The notes under the pieces: model-generated
The model's input: only the letters and a program-made list of their open reading frames with translations
What the model was told of the DNA's origin: nothing
The model's database searches: none
Made by a program: the position numbers and the translations under genes
Shown here: in pieces, positions 5,890-9,807 of the stretch
Position numbering within the stretch: the first letter of the stretch is position 1
Layout of the letters: each line of letters begins with the position of its first letter
Source of the DNA: JAGVDM01 sp964642315
GTDB taxonomy: Bacteria > Patescibacteriota > Gracilibacteria > Peribacterales > Peribacteraceae
Reading direction: 5' to 3'
Length of the DNA: 9,807 nt
NCBI GenBank assembly: GCA_964642315.1
Contig: CAZXOG010000008.1
Location: forward strand, 1 to 9,807

Positions 5890-5922
5890 ACGGAGAGAGG
5901 GGAAGGAAGTAAACCGAAGTTA

Positions 5923-5950
5923 AGTTTATGCTCCATTTTGGCTTCATCAA
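5923..5950 (-). promoter_or_regulatory. Possible hup promoter
   Basis: Minus strand TTGATG (5950-5945), 16 nt, TAAACT (5928-5923); each box matches the consensus at four of six positions. Transcription would start near 5916 and leave a leader of about 27 nt that is strongly pyrimidine-rich and has no SD. Confidence 0.4.
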
Positions 5951-6124
5951 GAGCAGAATCGCATATCAATGCCTTGTTTTTGGCTTTCGATCGTGATTGT
6001 GGCTTATCTATGCGGTGAATACCGATCAAGAAAGGTACTCACACAGCGGGGAAAAACATGGTATTTCGGCGTTTACATGAGGAATTTTGAGCAAGAAGAC
6101 AAAAAGAGGTACAGCGCATTGTCT

Positions 6125-6154
6125 TTGACAAAGGATAGGGAATCTCTCTAGGCT
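6125..6154 (+). promoter_or_regulatory. Possible topA promoter with consensus -35
   Basis: TTGACA at 6125-6130 is a perfect -35. After 18 nt comes TAGGCT (6149-6154), a weak -10. Transcription would begin around 6161, making the mRNA leaderless or nearly so with respect to ATG 6164. No SD is seen before topA. Confidence 0.45.
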
Positions 6155-6163
6155 CGGGTGCCG

Positions 6164-8506
6164 ATGCCCGAACATTTGGTGATCGTCGAGAGCCCGACCA
6201 AGGCCAAGACGATTAAACATTTCCTCGGCAAGGAGTACGTCGTGTGCGCCAGCATGGGGCATGTGCGCGATCTTCCAAAGTCGAAACTCTCCGTCGATCT
6301 CGACGAGGGATTCATGCCGACCTACGAAGTTCCGAGCGAGAAGAAAGCGACGGTGAAGAAGCTCAAAGATGCGCTGAAAGATGCGGACTCCCTCTGGATT
6401 GCGACAGATGAGGATCGCGAGGGAGAGGCAATCGGCTGGCACCTCATCGAGGTGCTCAAGCCGAAGAAAGACCAGCCGGTTCAGCGCATTGTTTTCCACG
6501 AGATCACCGAGCAGGCGATCAGGGATGCCATTGCGCACCCACGGGACATAGACATGCGCCTGGTCGACGCGCAGCAGGCGCGCCGCGTGCTCGACCGGCT
6601 TGTGGGATACACGCTCTCGCCATTCCTTTGGAAGAAGGTGTATAGGGGCCTCTCGGCCGGGCGAGTGCAGTCCGTCGCTGTGCGCATCATCGTGGATCGC
6701 GAGCGCCAGATCCAGGCGTTCGTGCCCCAGGAGTACTGGCGGGTCACTGCGAATCTTGCAACGGAGAGCGGCGAGGAGTTCCAGGCGGAACTGCGCCTGA
6801 AGGACGGGCAGAAATTCGTGCCGGGCAGCGGAGAGGAGACGGAGCGCGTACTGCACGATCTGGAACCTGCCACCTATCAGGTTGCAGCGGTGGAGGAGAA
6901 GGAGATCCGCCGCACTCCGCCGCCGCCGTTCACGACGTCCACGCTGCAGCAGGAAGCCGGCAGAAAGCTTGGGTTCTCAGTGAAGCAGACGATGCTCGTC
7001 GCCCAGCAGCTCTACGAAGGTATCAACATCGGTCAGGGGCAGGGGCAAACGGGTCTCATCACTTACATGCGTACGGATTCCGTGAACCTGAGCGAGAAGG
7101 CGCTGGGCGATGCGAAGCAGACCATCGAGAAGCTCTACGGGCGGGAGTACATTTTGAGCAGTCCCCGCACATACAAGACGAAGGCCAAGGGTGCGCAGGA
7201 GGCGCACGAGGCCATTCGTCCCACCGAGATGCACCGCACCCCGGAATCACTGAAGGACACCCTCGATTCCCAGCAGCTCAAGCTCTACACGCTCATCTGG
7301 AACCGCACCGTCGCCACGCAGATGCCGGCGGCGGAGCTGAAGCGCATCGGAGCGGATATCGCCGCGGACGGCTACACGTTCCGCGCCACGGGGCAGACCA
7401 TCGCATTCGACGGCTACTTCCGCGCATACTCCGAGGGTGCCGATGAAACAGAAGATCCCTCCCGCCGCGATGACGAAGAGGCCGAAGGCGAAAAGCATCT
7501 CCCGCAGCTTGCCCAGGGGCAGGCGCTCACGTGTGGCGGCCTGCAGCCGACGCAGCATTTCACAAAGCCGCCCCCGCGGTACACCGAAGCGAGCCTTGTG
7601 AAGAAGATGGAGGAGGAAGGCATCGGCCGGCCAAGCACGTACGCACCGACGATCAGCACCATCCAGCAGCGCGGGTACATCCGCAAGGAGGGCAAGCAGC
7701 TCATCCCCGAAGACATCGCATTCCGCGTGACGGATCTCCTCACGGAGCATTTCGCAGATATCGTGGATCTCGCATTCACGGCGCGCATGGAAGATTCCCT
7801 TGATGACATCGCCGAAGGCGCGGTGAAAGGAGAGGCGTTCCTCCGGCACTTCTATGGTCCGTTCCAGCAGCTGGTTGAAGCGAAGAGCAAGACGCTGACG
7901 AAAGCCGACGTGCTCAAGGAACGTGTGCTCGGGACGGATCCCGCAACGGGCCTGCCCGTGATTGCCCGTTCCGGCCGGTTCGGCCCGTACGTACAGCTCG
8001 GCGAGCAGGAAGCAGGCAAGAAGAAGCAGCCGAAGCTCCGGAGCGCTTCTCTCCCCAAAGGGAAGACCACAGAAGACATCACGCTGGAAGAGGCGCTCGC
8101 GCTGCTTCAGTTCCCCAAGGAAATCGGATCAATCGGCGGAGAAGCCGTAGTGGTGGCGCTCGGCCGATTCGGCCCGTACGTGAAGATCGGAGAGAAGAAT
8201 GTCTCCATTCCCCGCGGCATTGATCCGGGGAGCGTCACCGTGGACGATGCACAGCGTTTCCTTGCGGAGATGAGCGAACAGAAGCGGCGGCAACAGGAGC
8301 CGCTCAAGGTCTTCGGAAAAGATCCGGAGAGCGGCGGAGAAATACAGCTCAAGGAAGGCCGCTATGGTCCCTATGTCACCGACGGTACCACGAATGCATC
8401 GCTCCCGAAAAAACTGAGCCCGGATGACGTCGACATGCAGGCGGCGATTGAACTCCTTGCGAAGAAGCGCGCCGCGCCAAAGCGGCGCTGGCACGGCAAG
8501 CGGTAA
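6164..8506 (+). CDS. topA: DNA topoisomerase I (type IA)
   Basis: 780 aa. Relaxes negative supercoils by cutting one DNA strand through a 5'-phosphotyrosine. The TOPRIM domain begins at residue 3 with VIVESPTKAKTI (Glu9) and holds the metal-binding DEDREGE motif at 82-88. The catalytic Tyr is residue 301 in GLITYMRTDSVNLSEKA. The GIGRPSTYAPTISTIQQRGYI motif lies near residue 490. Beyond about 600 there are no Cys4 zinc ribbons; instead three repeats occur, SGRFGPYVQLG, LGRFGPYVKIG and EGRYGPYVTDG, the non-zinc C-terminal repeat type, followed by a basic tail (KRAAPKRRWHGKR). A GTG at 6158 is an alternative start two codons upstream. ATG 6164 fits the family N-terminus. Divergent from hup; ends 4 bp from the convergent SGNH gene. 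Confidence 0.96.
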   Translation: MPEHLVIVESPTKAKTIKHFLGKEYVVCASMGHVRDLPKSKLSVDLDEGFMPTYEVPSEKKATVKKLKDALKDADSLWIATDEDREGEAIGWHLIEVLKPKKDQPVQRIVFHEITEQAIRDAIAHPRDIDMRLVDAQQARRVLDRLVGYTLSPFLWKKVYRGLSAGRVQSVAVRIIVDRERQIQAFVPQEYWRVTANLATESGEEFQAELRLKDGQKFVPGSGEETERVLHDLEPATYQVAAVEEKEIRRTPPPPFTTSTLQQEAGRKLGFSVKQTMLVAQQLYEGINIGQGQGQTGLITYMRTDSVNLSEKALGDAKQTIEKLYGREYILSSPRTYKTKAKGAQEAHEAIRPTEMHRTPESLKDTLDSQQLKLYTLIWNRTVATQMPAAELKRIGADIAADGYTFRATGQTIAFDGYFRAYSEGADETEDPSRRDDEEAEGEKHLPQLAQGQALTCGGLQPTQHFTKPPPRYTEASLVKKMEEEGIGRPSTYAPTISTIQQRGYIRKEGKQLIPEDIAFRVTDLLTEHFADIVDLAFTARMEDSLDDIAEGAVKGEAFLRHFYGPFQQLVEAKSKTLTKADVLKERVLGTDPATGLPVIARSGRFGPYVQLGEQEAGKKKQPKLRSASLPKGKTTEDITLEEALALLQFPKEIGSIGGEAVVVALGRFGPYVKIGEKNVSIPRGIDPGSVTVDDAQRFLAEMSEQKRRQQEPLKVFGKDPESGGEIQLKEGRYGPYVTDGTTNASLPKKLSPDDVDMQAAIELLAKKRAAPKRRWHGKR

Positions 8507-8510
8507 AGGA

Positions 8511-9662
8511 TCAGCGGTAATCGGCGTACCACGCGGCGAATGCACGGGCGAGCGCATCGTGTCCCTCCTGCGAAAAGTGTCCGTCACATTCTAGGTACGG
8601 CGCCTCACCGTTCGCGTAGGCTGCCTGCAGTGCAGGTGCTGCGTCGAAGACGGGGATGCCGAGATCGTCCGCAATGGTTTTGATCGCCGTGCGGGGGAAA
8701 TTGAGTTCGAGCGTGGTTCCGGCGAGAGCCGGGTACGCATGGATCGCATCGTCCACAGCTCCCGGCTTCATCTCCAGCATGGAGGGCAGAATGCCGAGGA
8801 TAAGATCTTCCCTGGTTTCCTGCCTGAGTCGGGTGAGCGCTTGTCTCGTGATATCCACTGCTTCCGCGCGTTCAGGGGTATCGAGCACGCTCGTGCGGTA
8901 CTCCAGCGGGATATCGGAACCCGCTTCGCGCTCGCGGAGCGTATTCATCGAGAGGAGCCCCGAGGCAATCAGGGTCCGCTGGATGAGGGGATTGCGGCCG
9001 ATGCGGTCGTAGAGGAATCGCGGCGAACGCATGGTATTGAGAAGGATGTACTTCACGGCTCGCACGGCGCGGCCGCGCAGTGTGGAATCTTCTTCCATTG
9101 GCACCATCGCGATGAGGTTGTCGCGGAAATCGTTGCCCGTGTAGAACCACAGTACAACGGCATCCGGGTTCTCCGCCTCCGCTTTATAGCGGATGGTGAG
9201 AATCTCCGGGAATGTCCCCTGTCCCCCCATGCCGAAGTTCAGGTGCTCGCCGCCCATGAGCGGCGGGAGCTGCGCCACAAACGTCCGGTCGCTGTCCACC
9301 TGTGCGCCTTCGACGAACGAGTCGCCGATGTGGGCGAACCGCTGGATGCCCGGTTGCTTCTCCTCCGGGAAATCGGCGCCGATCCATCCGTCGCTGTTCG
9401 TGCGGATGTGGGCGGTATAGCAGTGCGTTTCCACGATGCGGTCGAGATTGCGCTTGTGGATTTTGCCGATCCTTCCGTCACGTTCGATGATGCCGTTCTC
9501 CGGCACGAACACCCGCACGCCGATTTCCAGAATCAACACGCCAACGAGCAGACTCCCGACGAGCAGCGCGATGTTCCCGCCCCAGGCACAGAGACGCCGT
9601 CGCACGGCGACAGTGTATCGGAAGCAATGCATGCGCATAGCATGAGAGCGGAGTTTCTCCAT
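8511..9662 (-). CDS. Membrane-anchored SGNH/GDSL-type hydrolase
   Basis: 383 aa. A basic N-terminus with one membrane span (about 30-50) is followed by an exported SGNH fold. Catalytic blocks are visible in order: block I IGDSFVEG with Ser115; block II GMGGQG with the oxyanion Gly around 144-149; block III TGNDF with Asn177; block V CDGHFSQEGH with Asp360 and His362. All residues needed for ester hydrolysis are therefore present. Family members act as esterases or O-acyl transferases/deacetylases on polysaccharides and glycans; the substrate here cannot be told. The gene has the strongest SD in the window (AAGGAGGT) but only about 3 nt between GGAGG and ATG 9662; a later in-frame ATG (residue 9) would leave too long a gap. 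It ends 4 bp from the topA stop and is divergent from the tRNA gene. Confidence 0.87.
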   Translation of the reverse strand: MEKLRSHAMRMHCFRYTVAVRRRLCAWGGNIALLVGSLLVGVLILEIGVRVFVPENGIIERDGRIGKIHKRNLDRIVETHCYTAHIRTNSDGWIGADFPEEKQPGIQRFAHIGDSFVEGAQVDSDRTFVAQLPPLMGGEHLNFGMGGQGTFPEILTIRYKAEAENPDAVVLWFYTGNDFRDNLIAMVPMEEDSTLRGRAVRAVKYILLNTMRSPRFLYDRIGRNPLIQRTLIASGLLSMNTLREREAGSDIPLEYRTSVLDTPERAEAVDITRQALTRLRQETREDLILGILPSMLEMKPGAVDDAIHAYPALAGTTLELNFPRTAIKTIADDLGIPVFDAAPALQAAYANGEAPYLECDGHFSQEGHDALARAFAAWYADYR

Positions 9663-9694
9663 CTACCTCCTTCCGTCCGCTGATCGTTTGCGGC

Positions 9695-9700
9695 TACAAT
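9695..9700 (+). promoter_or_regulatory. Possible -10 box for tRNA-Trp
   Basis: TACAAT matches the -10 consensus at five of six positions and sits 29 nt before the tRNA, a suitable distance for a short 5' leader. No clear -35 is seen 16-18 nt upstream, so this is tentative. Confidence 0.35.
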
Positions 9701-9729
9701 TCACCTGCTGTTCTTTTGAAGCTTCCCGT

Positions 9730-9805
9730 AGGCGCTTAGCTCAGTTGGTAGAGCGTCGGTCTCCAAAACCGAAGGTCGTAGGTTCGATCCCTACAGCGCC
9801 TGCCA
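9730..9805 (+). tRNA. trnW: tRNA-Trp (anticodon CCA)
   Basis: Full cloverleaf by eye: acceptor stem AGGCGCT (9730-9736) pairs perfectly with AGCGCCT (9795-9801); D-arm GCTC...GAGC; anticodon stem TCGGT/ACCGA with loop CTCCAAA, so anticodon CCA; T-arm GTAGG/CCTAC around TTCGATC. Discriminator G at 9802 (expected for bacterial tRNA-Trp) and encoded CCA at 9803-9805. The CCA anticodon reads UGG only, consistent with UGA used as a stop in this window. Confidence 0.97.
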
Positions 9806-9807
9806 CT

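Larger units (their letters stand above)
5890..6163. other. Divergent hup/topA intergenic region
   Basis: 274 bp with visibly lower GC than the flanking genes. It holds the proposed hup promoter (5923-5950) and topA promoter (6125-6154). A 60-codon plus-strand frame at 5969-6151 shows no family likeness and overlaps the topA promoter, so it is not called as a gene. A weak inverted pair AATACC/GGTATT (about 6027 and 6060) is present. Nothing else is recognised. Confidence 0.6.

Noticed and set aside
5969..6151. 60-codon plus-strand frame in the hup/topA intergenic region
   Set aside because: No SD, no family likeness, and it covers the proposed topA promoter.
6026..6856. 276-codon minus-strand frame opposite the start of topA
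   Set aside because: Overlaps conserved topA coding and the topA promoter region; no recognisable domain.
8469..8488. Intrinsic terminator of topA
   Set aside because: A perfect 7-bp hairpin exists but lies inside the coding region and is not followed by a T-run.
8739..9683. 314-codon plus-strand frame opposite the SGNH gene
   Set aside because: Antisense to a gene with all four SGNH catalytic blocks; His/Arg-rich shadow composition.
9730..9805. UGA recoding to Trp or Gly
   Set aside because: The tRNA has anticodon CCA, and dnaJ and the SGNH gene end at TGA at their normal family lengths.

Overview
The window is a GC-rich, gene-dense bacterial segment with seven complete protein genes, one partial protein gene and one tRNA. 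No plasmid, phage or insertion-sequence gene is visible. Stops are standard: dnaJ and the SGNH gene both end in TGA, and the only tRNA is an ordinary tRNA-Trp(CCA), so there is no sign of UGA recoding. Most genes lack a Shine-Dalgarno (SD) sequence and several look leaderless. Together with compact spacing and secreted repeat proteins, this fits a Patescibacteria/CPR-type genome such as Peregrinibacteria or Peribacteria. That placement is inference, because no rRNA or marker protein fixes it.

Left region (1-3522, minus strand): three co-directional genes for exported proteins. The first (3522 to 1495) is the most striking gene in the window. It encodes a signal peptide, a Gly/Asp linker, 40 uninterrupted 12-residue helical repeats, one C-terminal membrane span and a strongly basic tail. 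The second (1487 to 417) encodes a membrane-anchored protein with thrombospondin-type-3-like calcium-binding repeats. The third (388 to the left edge) starts a Glu/Gln/Ala-rich secreted protein that runs out of the window. Each of the three start codons is preceded at exactly 6 nt by an extended -10 box (TGn-TAnAAT), which predicts leaderless mRNAs. The downstream two promoters overlap the stop codon of the gene before. The locus looks like a cell-surface module; its function is unknown.

Middle region (3523-6157): a palindromic element built from 14-bp tandem repeats lies upstream of dnaJ (plus strand, complete type I DnaJ). dnaJ converges on a KH-R3H RNA-binding protein gene (khpB/jag-like, minus). 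The 82-bp gap between them is filled by a second long inverted repeat. A clear intrinsic terminator separates khpB from hup (HU, minus), and a 274-bp divergent promoter region separates hup from topA.

Right region (6158-9807): topA (plus) encodes DNA topoisomerase I with three C-terminal GRFGPYV-type repeats in place of zinc ribbons. It converges, with only 4 bp between stops, on a membrane-anchored SGNH/GDSL hydrolase gene (minus), the only gene here with a strong SD. The window ends with tRNA-Trp on the plus strand, with encoded CCA. DnaJ, HU, topoisomerase I and KhpB are housekeeping; the surface locus and the SGNH hydrolase are the cell-envelope content.
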